Of a DNA stretch of 23,169 nucleotides, positions 8,908 to 19,213 are shown in pieces. The position numbers and the translations under genes are program-made. The DNA comes from Obelidium mucronatum (lineage: Eukaryota; Chytridiomycota; Chytridiomycetes; Chytridiales; Chytriomycetaceae), in assembly GCA_025765595.1 (NCBI GenBank), contig JAIVFH010000384.1:1-23169 (forward strand), written 5' to 3'. Under the pieces are notes generated by a model. The model saw only the letters and a program-made list of their open reading frames with translations. It was not told the DNA's origin and did not search any database. Positions within the stretch are counted from its first letter, which is position 1. Each line of letters begins with the position of its first letter.

Positions 8908-11205
8908 CTATCTTGACAGAGTCAAATGCACAGCTTCTTGATTGCATCCCAAAACACAACTGCAACTTGAGAAGTCCCCTTCCTTGAAAAACACACTCAC
9001 TCGTTTTTCAAACAGCTGAATATTGGTTGGGTTTCCATCCCCTGCTCTGTCGGAAATCAATAACCACGTAATCATTCACGGCCAAGGGATAATACTTTCC
9101 ATTTGCAGCAAATCGATCCATGTGCTTCGTGATGGTGCGCCCCGATACCAACAGCTCTATACCCCAACGCAGGGACCCATTAAGGTAAAAGTCAATTTCT
9201 CCCTTAATGGTGCCACCTGAATAAGTGAATGAGTACGTTTTACCAGCATTTGAAGAAAAGTTCACCTTCTTGGTCAGCTCCCGGATAAATTTTGGACAAC
9301 TCAGGACAGATAGCACAATCAGGAGCAGTGAATTTTGCCAGCGCTTCCATAAAGAGGTGTTGGAATGTCGCTTCCTTTGGAAACCCGTTTACAACAGACT
9401 TGGATAACATGGAACATGACATGAATTCAATGCAAAGCCGGACAAGATCAATCAAAGTTGCAGGGTTATTCAAGGCACGTCTTGGAAACAACCAGTTGAG
9501 GAAATAACGTTTCGCAATAATGGACGAGAAGCAGACAAGTCCATTGGAATCCACAAGAATGCCAGTCTTTTGGAGCTTAAGGAAGTCTGTTGTATCTGCC
9601 TTATTCAAATCGCTTGGAACCAATGCTTTTCCGTTTGTGAAGCAGGAAACAAGAAACTCATTCAATGGAGCAGTGATCCTGGAATGATCGCTTCCAAAAA
9701 CACGAGCCATCTTTGTCAACACACTCAATGAAAAGTAATAAGAAACTGCTTCAGTTTCAGTGACGGTCGTATTGTCTTTCACGGACGCAACAAAATCATT
9801 CAAAGCACTGGCCGAAACACGAAGAGCCCCAATCGATCCTCCGCATTGACTGATGATGACTGATTTGAGCAAGTTGAATTCCTTAAGTTCATCGCTTAGC
9901 CCAGTATCTAAATCAAGAAACTCATTTGCTTCCGCGCTTGACAAAAGAAGACTGTTTCGGTCAAACTTTGGCAGATCCTGGAACTCTGCTGGGCTGTCAT
10001 ATCCCCCCCGCAATGAGTGCGTTGTGGCAATTAAAAACTTTATAGTTTCAGGAACGCAAATTGGAATCAATTTAAGTAGAGTGGCCCAAGCATCTCGGTT
10101 TACTGGTCCAGAAAACGTCAGTTGTGCGTCATCAATCATGACAACAAGAGGTCTGTCGCTGGATGACTGTGGATAGATTTTATGGGTGATGTCTATTCCT
10201 GCTGATTTAATGAGGTCCAGACAAGTTGGTTCGGAGCCAGGAGGGTGCTGCCGCACAGACAAGTAAATACAATTGGGGTAGAAATCTTGAAATAACTGAA
10301 GGAGAGATGTCTTTCCAGAACCAGCCGATGAGCTCATTAAAACAAAACGATTCTCTAGTACTCGGTCAATAATAGATTCGACCAAAGCCTTGCGTGGGAG
10401 ATGCGGTGAACTGAGTACGATTCCGTTGTTTTGGATGTACTTTTGTGCCTTTGGAAACATGGCGAACGGCTTCAATTCGGCAACATTCGACATCGCAACA
10501 CGCGGGCCACTCGCAGTAGATTCTGCAGACAGAAGGGGTACTGGAGGTTAATGTTATTTTTCGAGAGCGTCAACCACGCACACACACACTCACGGCTATA
10601 GATTGAATTGACGACGACTCTTAGGGGTCGTTTAGACGACACATTGAGAGCGAGCAGCGCCGCCAGCGCACAGCCGGGGTCGAGCGTCGAGTCGGACTCG
10701 CTTTCCTCGGACAAGAAACACGCGGCGCCGAGGCCGCTCGATGCGCGCAGGACGGCCGCGGGCAGGTGGAGGCTGAGGGTAGATTCTGCAGACAGAAGGG
10801 GTACTGGAGGTTAATGTTATTTTTCGAGAGCGTCAACCACGCACACACACACTCACGGCTATAGATTGAATTGACGACGACTCTTAGGGGTCGTTTAGAC
10901 GACACATTGAGAGCGAGCAGCGCCGCCAGCGCACAGCCGGGGTCGAGCGTCGAGTCGGACTCGCTTTCCTCGGACAAGAAACACGCGGCGCCGAGGCCGC
11001 TCGATGCGCGCAGGACGGCCGCGGGCAGGTGGAGGCTGAGGTGGTCGGACGGCGAGGCGGCGAAGAGCGGCGCGAGCGCGTCTGTCGCATCGGCAACGTC
11101 AGTCAGCGGACGTGGTCTTGGCGCGCCGAGTCTATCGAAGTGCGTCTCGATCTTGACGGGCGGGTTGCTTCCGTGCTTGACAAAGAAGACAAGGTTGCTG
11201 CTCAT
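8908..11205 (-). CDS. Crinkler (CRN)-type effector with duplicated half-header exon (frame-broken)
   Basis: The ATG at 11203-11205 opens the same header as the neighbouring CRN gene (exon 10857-11205, intact here, 349 bases, phase 1). A 71-base intron (10786-10856) leads to a 192-base duplicated header exon (10594-10785), and an identical 71-base intron (10523-10593) leads to the body. The body has a P-loop (SSSAGSGKTS, about residue 187 without the extra exon), a Walker B (VVMIDDAQ, about 247), ATTHS, and the CRN-family C-terminal block (GEIDFYL, LRWGIELL, NDYVVIDFR, then GDFSSCSC). The frame changes twice. At 9217-9265 a 49-base GTGAAC...TTCAG segment fits as an intron. Near 9040-9052 there is one surplus base, beyond which the conserved tail continues to TAG at 8908-8910. 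Expected length is about 637 residues, or 701 with the extra exon. The nuclease-fold motif lacks the expected lysine after IEL. Confidence 0.72.
10516..11041. repeat. Exact 263-bp tandem duplication
   Basis: Units 10516-10778 and 10779-11041 appear identical base for base. Each contains the 3' half of the CRN header exon, the donor GTGAGT, the whole 71-base intron and its acceptor CTGCAG. The junction creates an extra exon of 192 bases with phase 1 at both ends. Confidence 0.9.
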
Positions 11206-11301
11206 TTCACACGTTTTCAAAATCTATCGCTGATTTCTCAGCATACGGGCTGATCCCTCGGTACTTCTGCAGGACCGCTTCGCTTGGTATCTGTTTGTGT
11301 G
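10845..11301 (-). repeat. Promoter-plus-header cassette, copy 2
   Basis: Partner of 7929-8384. It includes the intact header exon and about 96 bases of leader ending near cttggtatctgtttgtgtg (11283-11301). Upstream of 11302 the two copies are unrelated. The header is strikingly G+C-rich compared with the A/T-leaning bodies it is spliced to. Confidence 0.85.
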
Positions 11302-11791
11302 TTCCAAACCCTACGCGGAGGTCGCCATCGAGTTCACCTCACTCTTTCTTACACAAGCTTTTTTAACGCCGAAATTTCGATACCCGCACTGGCACTGGCA
11401 CTGGGATGCGCGACAATGCGAAATCTTGAAATTGCATACGCCACGCTCTATCTTGTCGATGTCCGTTTCTTTCCTGCGCCTGTTGATACCGCCAACCCTC
11501 CGTACATCATCATTCTTTCCCATGACAATGTCGCCAGATCGAATCAACTTCCTGAATATCCATGCACACGAACCCTCTTCGCGGAGATATATTGAATCGA
11601 TCGCCATCGTCGGATGTGCCCAACATATGCTCCGTTATTCTCAGATTGCAGCAATGATGATTCTGACTTTGGAATTAGAGACTGTATTTTCGCACCCTCC
11701 TTCGTTGTTTTTCCTCCTAGTCCCAATCATCCGATGTTGATGATCCTTGTCCTGGAAGGTTCCACAAGTTGATGGATAATGGAAAGACTTT
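11302..11791. other. Intergenic stretch upstream of the second CRN-type gene
   Basis: It holds the upstream region of the CRN gene and the 3' flank of the gene at 11792. Open frames of about 100 codons exist on both strands but show no family features. A small ctggca repeat lies at 11389-11402. Confidence 0.4.
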
Positions 11792-12478
11792 TTATTCAGC
11801 AGTATTCTTTGGCCAAAAGTAGTAAATCGCAATAGATAGAGTAACTGCAATGGCAGAGTAGTAAAGAATATTCGACGACGAAGCTGCAGATTCAGTCTTT
11901 GTTGTTGTGTCAGAATCGTAAGCCGCTTCGGCAGCAGCCCTTTGGGCAGCCTTCTTCTTTGCTTTTGGCGACTCCCAGTTTGCATTAACTTCAACTAGAA
12001 ACTTGCACGCATAGCTATAGGCACCGTCCTTGTCATCACGATACGCTCCAACAGTTGTGAAAGTTGGACCTTGCTGGTTCCCACCATTCATCAGCTTCCC
12101 CTTCAACTCGGCTCTCGACATTCCATCGTAAATCTTAATGACCTGTTTGAAGAGGGCAATTGCACCGTCGCGGTCCTTCTCGACTTCATACTTGTATCTC
12201 CCCAGACAAAAGATGGCCTGGGCCTTATGAACAGCTGGTTCCTTCTTGTCTTTGGTGATCTTTTCCAGGAACTGGTTGTCAGCGTCGGTGTTTTCACAGT
12301 CCTTTTGCCCCAAAATTGAAAACACAGCAAGGAGCGAAAACCACCGGTAAGGCGAGGCAGTGGGACACTCAGTGTAGAGCTTCTTGTAAGAGTCAGCAGC
12401 GTCTCGGAACTTTTCGTCTTTTGCAAGTTGCGCTGCTGTGTTGGCCAGTTGGGCGAGCTTCTGTTCCTTTTTTGACAT
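11792..12478 (-). CDS. Tail-anchored helical-repeat (TPR-like) protein
   Basis: A 228-residue intact single-exon frame from ATG at 12476-12478. The first 130 or so residues are amphipathic helices with TPR-like signatures (KFRDAADSYKKLY about residues 22-34; AIFCLGRYKYEVEKDRDGAIALFKQVIKIY about 88-117, described here in part). A Lys/Ala-rich linker (KAKKKAAQRAA) precedes a C-terminal hydrophobic segment (ILYYSAIAVTLSIAIYYFW, about 204-222) and a short polar end. That is the layout of a tail-anchored protein of the ER or outer mitochondrial membrane facing the cytosol. Resemblance to Fis1-like proteins is only architectural and I do not assign a name. Its 5' end lies 60 bases from the stop of the next gene, in the same direction. 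No frame break is seen. Confidence 0.75.
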   Translation of the reverse strand: MSKKEQKLAQLANTAAQLAKDEKFRDAADSYKKLYTECPTASPYRWFSLLAVFSILGQKDCENTDADNQFLEKITKDKKEPAVHKAQAIFCLGRYKYEVEKDRDGAIALFKQVIKIYDGMSRAELKGKLMNGGNQQGPTFTTVGAYRDDKDGAYSYACKFLVEVNANWESPKAKKKAAQRAAAEAAYDSDTTTKTESAASSSNILYYSAIAVTLSIAIYYFWPKNTAE

Positions 12479-12538
12479 TTTTTAACCGTTGGCCAATCAG
12501 CAACAACCAATTTAACGCAATTTAAGTCTGCTTCTTAA

Positions 12539-14428
12539 TCACGACGAATGACCACCAAGCAAAGATACCGAACGCGACATATGTAGCATTGATGAATCAG
12601 CCAGAGAGTCATCCGTTTCCTCCATCGGTACACCATCTACGGCCAGAATTGGGACCCCACCACCCTCACAGCTCTTAAAATCAATATCTTCCATGCAATC
12701 CTTCAATCTTTGAAATTCTGTCAATGATATCTCGCCATCCTCATTCAAGTCTACCATCGCAAACAAATTATCTACAACAACACGACTCAGTTTAAAGTCC
12801 CCATCGTAATGTCTTTCAAAAGCGGCATAAACTTCCTCTTTTGACAAATTTCCTCCTTTGTCTTGATCCATGGTTTCAAAGGACACTGACAACAGCATAT
12901 CTTGCCAAATTGCGAGACAGAAGTACGACACAATAAGCTCTTTAGCCCCAATGAAGTCATACTCTTGATTTCCAGTGGAGTTCGAAGTATCGGGATCAAC
13001 ACCCAAATACGTCAGCAACGGTTCAATATTATCCAATCCCGCCACAGTTTGATACGACACGGCAGTATTGTACAGCCGATTCATTTCTAGGGGCTCGCCA
13101 TTGATTGAAACTACTTGGTTTTCTATCGGATCCCACACAATCGCATCGCAACTCTGCATATATCCACCTTTCTCCACCGGAGGATTCTCCAATGCTGCAG
13201 CTCTCGAAAATGATAACACATCATTTATAACCCGCCCAGGAAGCTGATACTGCCCAATCTCCGAGTTAAACGGCATTTCACCAACCAAATCGCGGTATGT
13301 GAAAACACTCCCGTCATAGCTCCTATCTCCTCTAAAAGTCCCGGCATTCACAATACAGCATTCTGCTTGAACCGCCTTCCTTATGATCGAGCACAAAAAC
13401 ACGGCCATAGTACATGGTTTCTGCCGCACTTGCAAGCTCGACAAGACCACCGATTCTGGGATTTTACATAGAACTGAATCCTGCAATAATTCAACTGCAC
13501 GGAGATGTTTTCCCACCAAGTCTAGTACATTCTTTTCCGGTGGATAATCGCGAGTCTCCTTCAACACTGCAGAGACTTTCGGCGTCTTCATCCCTCGGTA
13601 CCATTCCACATCAATCACAGAAAAACGCCCTGCATCTACTCCTGTTTTCACAATCAGCGAGCCGTTTATGTTCTCTAAAAATGTCTCGTGTTCATGCCCT
13701 CCAATAATCACTGGGAACAGTTGGGTAGCTGCAAGATCACGATCCAGTTGAATGTCTTGATGTGTGATAGGTATAATCAAGTTCGTGCTTTTCTGTAAAG
13801 ACGCCGCTTGTCTGGCAGCCGTTGAATTTACAGGCTTGATCTGGGCCCCACCGAATCTTCCTGGTTTGTAAAGATGCGGATCATCTGTACAAAGTCCCAA
13901 TAGTGATACTGTTTTCTGTCGGCCTCTGTTTTCTCCACTCACAGTGACTGTTGCAAATGATGGAACCTTGTTAAGAAACAAGGTTAAACAGGACAAAGGC
14001 GCTAAAGTTGCAGATACAAGCAATACCTTCTCCTTTATCGTATCAGGTAATTCAAGGCCTTCGATGTTCGAATTAATCCAAATGAAGCTGCTCTGCTTTA
14101 TCCGGGTTTTGAGGGTTGCAAAGTCAACATCGTCTTCATGGTTTCCGAAGCAGACATAATCAACTCCAATTTGATTCAGAACATCAATCATCCCAAAACC
14201 TTTATCCAGCGAAGAAAGGAGGGCAGGAGAAATGAAGTCGCCTGCTAGCACGACAATGACTTTAACTCCAGTGGCTCGTTCTTCTCGTATGGCTGTAGCC
14301 AGAGAGGGGAGCATATCCAGCTTGTAAACATCATTGACAGATATAATGCGCAGTCGATGTGTAATCGACCGCTTGCATGGCTTAATCCGAAGGTATAGTT
14401 GCGAGAAGAACTCCTTCACAAGCCTCAT
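12539..14428 (-). CDS. 5'-nucleotidase/metallophosphatase with EF-hands, downstream paralogue
   Basis: The likely start is the ATG at 14426-14428 (MRLVKEFF); the open frame continues upstream only to a TTG overlapping the preceding gene. Motifs follow the UshA/5'-nucleotidase family: NDVYKLDML (metal-site motif with the usual H position altered), LAGDFISPALL, FGNHEDDVDF, GGHEHE, then the C-terminal nucleotidase domain with NAGTFRG and YQTVAG. Two EF-hand loops close the protein (DQDKGGNLSKEE and DLNEDGEISLTE), so calcium control is plausible. A 60-base GTATTG...AACAAG segment (13967-14026) sits exactly where the paralogue has an intron. It contains no stop and keeps frame, so the product is 629 residues if retained and 609 if spliced. 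The likely role is hydrolysis of nucleotide or related phosphoesters. No clear signal peptide is seen. It lies 49 bases after its paralogue, head to tail. Confidence 0.85.
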   Translation of the reverse strand: MRLVKEFFSQLYLRIKPCKRSITHRLRIISVNDVYKLDMLPSLATAIREERATGVKVIVVLAGDFISPALLSSLDKGFGMIDVLNQIGVDYVCFGNHEDDVDFATLKTRIKQSSFIWINSNIEGLELPDTIKEKVLLVSATLAPLSCLTLFLNKVPSFATVTVSGENRGRQKTVSLLGLCTDDPHLYKPGRFGGAQIKPVNSTAARQAASLQKSTNLIIPITHQDIQLDRDLAATQLFPVIIGGHEHETFLENINGSLIVKTGVDAGRFSVIDVEWYRGMKTPKVSAVLKETRDYPPEKNVLDLVGKHLRAVELLQDSVLCKIPESVVLSSLQVRQKPCTMAVFLCSIIRKAVQAECCIVNAGTFRGDRSYDGSVFTYRDLVGEMPFNSEIGQYQLPGRVINDVLSFSRAAALENPPVEKGGYMQSCDAIVWDPIENQVVSINGEPLEMNRLYNTAVSYQTVAGLDNIEPLLTYLGVDPDTSNSTGNQEYDFIGAKELIVSYFCLAIWQDMLLSVSFETMDQDKGGNLSKEEVYAAFERHYDGDFKLSRVVVDNLFAMVDLNEDGEISLTEFQRLKDCMEDIDFKSCEGGGVPILAVDGVPMEETDDSLADSSMLHMSRSVSLLGGHSS

Positions 14429-14477
14429 TGGTAATTTAGAAAAATGAAAGCGTCTAATATTTATCAACAAAAAAAAA

Positions 14478-16685
14478 CTACGAGTCGCGATGTCCAGCGC
14501 TGCCAAGAAGAGACACCGCGTGTGACGAGAACTTGACTTCGTCAGAGAGAAACTCCTGAACTCCTTCCTCAGTTATGATTCCACGTGGAGCCCCATCTTT
14601 CTCCATTGAAGCAATCACGGATTCTGCGACGGCATCATTGTAGATGCCGGTGCCACGCTCCAGCTCTTTTTCAAGTTTCTCAACATCCACAATACCTGGA
14701 GTCATTGGATCATCATCGTCATTGTCATGACCATGGAAATCCATTTCAGCCATGCAGAATAACTTTAATTTGAGGTATTCGTCTTGCGTGATTTTTCCAT
14801 CCCCGTTTTTGTCAGCCATTGCAAACAAGTTGTCCACCACAACTTGACTCAATTTCATATCTCCTTGATAATGTTTTTGGAAGGCGTCATATACTTCTTC
14901 TTGCGTCAAGTAACCATGCCGATCTCTGTCGATCGTTTCAAAGGACTCGGCTAGAAGCATATCGTGCCAGATGCCCAGACAAAAGTGAGATACGATTAAC
15001 TCCTTTCCTCCAATAAAATCGTACTCTTGATTCCCAGTTGCGTTGGGTACATTTGGATCTACTCCCAAATGCTTCAGCAGCGGCTCGATGTTATCCAATC
15101 CCGCCACGGTTTGATAAGAGATGGCTACAGAGTACAAGCGATCCAAATCCAACGGCTCCCCGCGAATGGCGAGAATCTTATTTTCAACTGGGTCCCACTT
15201 AATCGCATCACAACTTTGCATATATCCACCCTTTTCCACTGGTGGGTTTTCCAATGCGGGCGCCCTGGAGAAAGCCAACACCTCATTGATGACACGTCCC
15301 GGAAGATGGTATTGAGCAATTTCAGAGTTGAAAGGCATTTCTGCCTCCAAATCCATGTACGTGAACGTCTTCACTTCGGCGCCATACTTCCGGTTTCCAC
15401 GAAAAGTTCCTGCATTGATGATGCAGCAATCGGTATTTAAGGAGTCTCTAATCACAGAGCACAAAAAGATTCCCATCGTGCAAGGACGTCTACGAACGTG
15501 TTTGCTGGATAGAATAACGTGTTTTGGAATTTCACAGAGGACAGAGGCTTTCAGAAGTTCTACAGCACGTAGATGCTTATCGACGGATTCTTGAACTTGT
15601 TTTTTCGGTTGATAATCCTTGGTATCTTTCAACGCAATGGTCACCGTTGGCGTAGACACACCGGGAAACCACTCAACATCAATGACTGAAAACTGGGCAG
15701 CATCGATTCCAGTTTTTATCAGCTGTGAGCCGTTGATGTTTTCTAGGAACGCCTCATGTTCGTGACCTCCGACAATGAGAGGGAAGAGGTTCGTGGAAGC
15801 AAGGTTGCGGTCGAGGGGGATATCCTGATGTGTCATTGGGATGACGAGGTCCAAATCTTTTAGAACTTCGGCGTACTTCATGGCGGTTCCGTTTACAGGT
15901 AGTATGGTTGCACCTCCAAAGTGTCCCGGTTTGTACAAGTGTTGATCGTCTGTGCAGAGACCCAATATCCCCACTTTCTTTGGGGCCAGCTTGCCCTCCT
16001 TACTTGAAACATCAACTACAGAGTATAGCGGGAACCTTTGTTGAGCTGATGTTAGAGTCGCCACATGCATTTAATACTTAAATCATGTTATACCCGATCA
16101 GATACGTCTTCAGGCAATTTGATCCCCGGGATGTTTGTATTCACCCACACAAAGTTACTCTGCGCCACACGACTCTTCAGTGACGCAAAATCCACATCGT
16201 CCTCATGCTAGTGTGGTGGGTTTTCAGAAAAGGTTGAGTAATGTAATAACAAGCTGTGCGATACTCACATTTCCAAAGCAGACATAGTCGACCCCAACCT
16301 GATTCAAAACGTCAATCATTCCGAAGCCTTTATCCAGCGATGAGAGCAAAGACGGAGAGATAAAGTCACCAGGGAGAAGCACAATCAAAGGAAACCCTTT
16401 TGCTTTTTCAATGTCGATAGCAGTCGCGAGGGACGGAAGCATATGCATCTTGTATACATCATTGACAGTTATGATCTTGAGTCTGTGGGTTGGTGGGCCT
16501 TGTGAAGAGTAGCTTGATCGCTGACTGTAGCTGCTCAAGCTTCTCTTGACTGTTGAAAGAAGCCTGAAGACATGTGTAGTTTCCAGCTGCTCTTTTTCGG
16601 AAGAGACGGAGTTGCCGTCTGGAGTGGAGCCGGTTGGAGCCGGTGTTGCCTTTCCAGTGAATCGACGGAGGAGTTTTCCCATCAT
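14478..16685 (-). CDS. 5'-nucleotidase/metallophosphatase with EF-hands, upstream paralogue
   Basis: Three exons: 16269-16685, 16094-16207 and 14478-16035. Intron 1 is 16208-16268 (GTGAGT...CTAG, splitting FGN from HEDDVDF), intron 2 is 16036-16093 (GTATAA...AAAG). Both are phase 0. The third exon is one base longer than a whole number of codons. The surplus base is best placed in GGG at 16030-16032, because removing one aligns the frame with the paralogue. The start is ATG at 16683-16685 (MMGKLLRRF). The N-terminal 70 residues are Ser/Thr-rich and unlike the paralogue. Family motifs: ITVNDVYKMHML, LPGDFISPSLL, GGHEHEAF, NAGTFRGNRKYG, SYQTVAGL, and EF-hands DRDRHGYLTQEE and DKNGDGKITQDE. Expected length is about 695 residues. 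It is a tandem duplicate of the next gene, with clear divergence at both ends. Confidence 0.85.
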
Positions 16686-17013
16686 GAACCAATTCAATAA
16701 TGAAATAGATTTTCTGAAACAAGCTTGCGGCTGGTTGAAATCGGACTTAACTTGTGAGCTATCAAGCTATAGACACTTGAAATGCAGGCTATACTGATAC
16801 TACTTAGTCTGCGTTTTCTCGAGTTAAGACAGCGAAACCCTCTTTATTATTGTACTGTATCCGTAACGCTCAACCATTTGTCACGCCTCTTCGACGTTCA
16901 CAGACTGCAATATATCCTTTAGACTTCGCCATTGCATCTTCTTCCACTTTTTGAATCGCTTCCTCTGTATATAATATGTGCCTTAATTAAAGACGGCATA
17001 CACTGATACAAGA
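16686..17013. other. Intergenic stretch
   Basis: Upstream region of the 5'-nucleotidase gene and 3' flank of the transporter gene. No gene or repeat is seen. Confidence 0.5.
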
Positions 17014-19042
17014 TTAAGGACGTCGCATACCTTCAGGGCTCATCACCAAGTGGTTACGATGAAACCACATGTGAATCAATCCGATAACAAGCTTTCCAGC
17101 AACAATAGCAACCGCAACATTGTGGTCTGGGTTCAGCAGAATGCTCACAAATGTGAATCCACAAACCGCGAGGACAACAACCGCACAAGGAATTCCAAAC
17201 ATGGACTTTATCGGACGCTTAAAATCTGGGAACTTGTATCGCAGGTATAGAAATGAGATGGCCGTCGACCCATACATGAGTGTCAAATAAAGAAACCCTG
17301 CTGGTCCCAGAGCACTGGTTATGTCTGCCAGTGATCCACCAACAGAGGGTTCAAAGTATGAGATAAGAATGAAAAAGAGAGCCATCAAACAGCCAAACAG
17401 GTAAGACGCCCAAGCAACGCGTTCCTCTGCATTTTAGCTCAGTACAACTGCCGACAGAAACAAAGCTATCAAAAAATCTTAACTCTTGAATGGAAGCTCA
17501 GTCAAAGATAGGAATTGGGGCATCAAACCAGAACGCGAGAGCTGAAAAAATTCAGGCTGTTAAAATAAATACAGATTAATTTCTTTTACCGCAAAGCAAA
17601 GCCGGCTGAATGCGTAAAAGAGCGATAGCGTCGTTGAAGCTTGCTGTTTGAATTCACAACAACGATTTCAATACACGAAAGCACATTCCATACACATACA
17701 TAGACAGCGGTAACCCAATTTTCCATAGCAAAAAACGAACTGCTCTCCTCATCCAAACCAATATACCCGGAAAACGTGTTGATCATGGGATACCAATACT
17801 CCATTTCGACAAACAATCCAGGCGGGACACTGGGAACTACCAGTACAAGCAGCCAATACAAAGTTATGAACAAAAATGAAGTTCCAAACATTGCTTTCGG
17901 ACCATCCCGAATGAAGTTCGCACTTTCTTCTGCCATGAGTGGAATGATCTCGAGACCCTGGAAGTCTCCCATCATATAAGGAATGCTGTGAATAATTCCA
18001 GCGAAACCGAGTGGGAACATTGCATCCATTTGGTTGTATGGAACTGCAGCTATAGTGGAGTTTCCGTTAAACATCTCATCAAAAAAATCGCGCTGTGCCC
18101 ATTTTCCGCTGTTGACCACGGAAATCTGAGGAAGAGTGAAAGCAAGCACAATCTTAAAAGGATGTTGGATTTAGTAATTAATTTCCATATTGGCGACCTC
18201 AACGTACCGTTATACCACAGAAACACAGAAACGCAAAACACATGAAAAATATCTTGTTCTTGACAACTTGAACACCAAAGCAAAATGTCATTATAATAAA
18301 CCACCAAATAGGGATAAATTTTTGATTCCATCCAGCAAGAAGGTTGAGACTGGATGCCAACCCATTCAGGTTTCCGGCGAGAAAAATGGTATACTCGGCA
18401 AGCTCGCATTGGCCAATCATATAACCAACATATGGACCGAAGGCGGCCCGAGTGTAGGTCGCAAGTCCGCCAATGAAGGGTAGCATTGTCATCAACTCGG
18501 ACAAGATTACTGTAATGTGAGATTAAGCATATGATCCAAAAACTATCAGAGTGATAGAATGGGAACTACCAGCAACAGAGATTTGCCAAATGGACATGAT
18601 AGCCGTGGCGGTGATCATGCTTCCCCAACCATTTGCAGATGTATTTCCCCACCAGCCACATCCAAGCCCCGACGCCAAGCAGACGAAAGTTACAGAAAAC
18701 ATTTGCCAAGGGCCTAGATTCGAGTGTGTTAACGTTCTTGCCTCAAAGTCTATGTTATTTTGTCCATTTAGCTTATTCAACTCCAAAACCGCGATTATAT
18801 TTATACAAACATTTCTTGTCCTTTTCTTCGTATTGAACACCGAAATTTTTAACCACCATTGCCGACATGTTGCCGATACTCTTGGCAACAGATTGTCTAT
18901 CTTTTTGAAGAGCACCAGGGACATGGAGACCACTCACTTTGGAGTGATCAGGGAGAAGTTCCACACTTCTAAGGGGTCGAGTTTCAATGGGAGCAGGTGA
19001 TAAGGACTTCCCCGACACAGCCAATTCTTTAGCGGATTTCAT
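17014..19042 (-). CDS. APC-superfamily amine/amino-acid permease (ethanolamine-permease-like)
   Basis: Six exons: 18811-19042, 18570-18749, 18208-18509, 17590-18152, 17484-17541 and 17014-17426. The introns are 18750-18810, 18510-18569, 18153-18207, 17542-17589 and 17427-17483, all GT-AG and 48-61 bases. Phases agree throughout, apart from one missing base in exon 4 near 17632-17642. Motifs follow the permease order: LGPWQMFSV, SGLGCGWWG, SELMTMLPFIGGLATYTRAAFG (first part of the conserved loop), GDFQGLEIIPLMAEES, then after the frame change FYAFSRL, then LSRSGLMPQFLS and KFPDFKRPIK. About 12 hydrophobic segments are expected over about 582 residues. The N-terminal 75 residues are cytosolic and polar. 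Family members import ethanolamine or amino acids across the plasma membrane with a proton gradient. The exact substrate cannot be read from sequence. Confidence 0.85.
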
Positions 19043-19213
19043 TTGAAGACGTTTTGTTTACGAAAATGGGTGTGCGTCAATCAATGTGGGTGTGAGATTT
19101 ACAATGGAGTCTCTTCAGAATGGGATTGGCATTCCTTTTATTAAAGGAGGTAATATATTTTCACATTTCACGCATCCTGGCCAGTGTAGATAGGATTTTA
19201 TGAGAGGAAAAAA

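Noticed and set aside
10871..11233. Plus-strand open frames over the G+C-rich header
   Set aside because: They are antisense shadows of the header exon. Splice phase, conserved header style and body frame all support the minus strand.
11284..11740. Two overlapping plus-strand open frames and a 98-codon minus-strand frame
   Set aside because: No recognisable motifs, overlapping frames on both strands, and the region is the upstream flank of the CRN-type gene.
16070..16095. A stop ending the upstream 5'-nucleotidase gene and a separate gene starting MHVATL
   Set aside because: The stops fall inside a GT-AG intron (16036-16093) located where the paralogue has its candidate intron. Phases agree once one surplus base at 16030-16032 is allowed.
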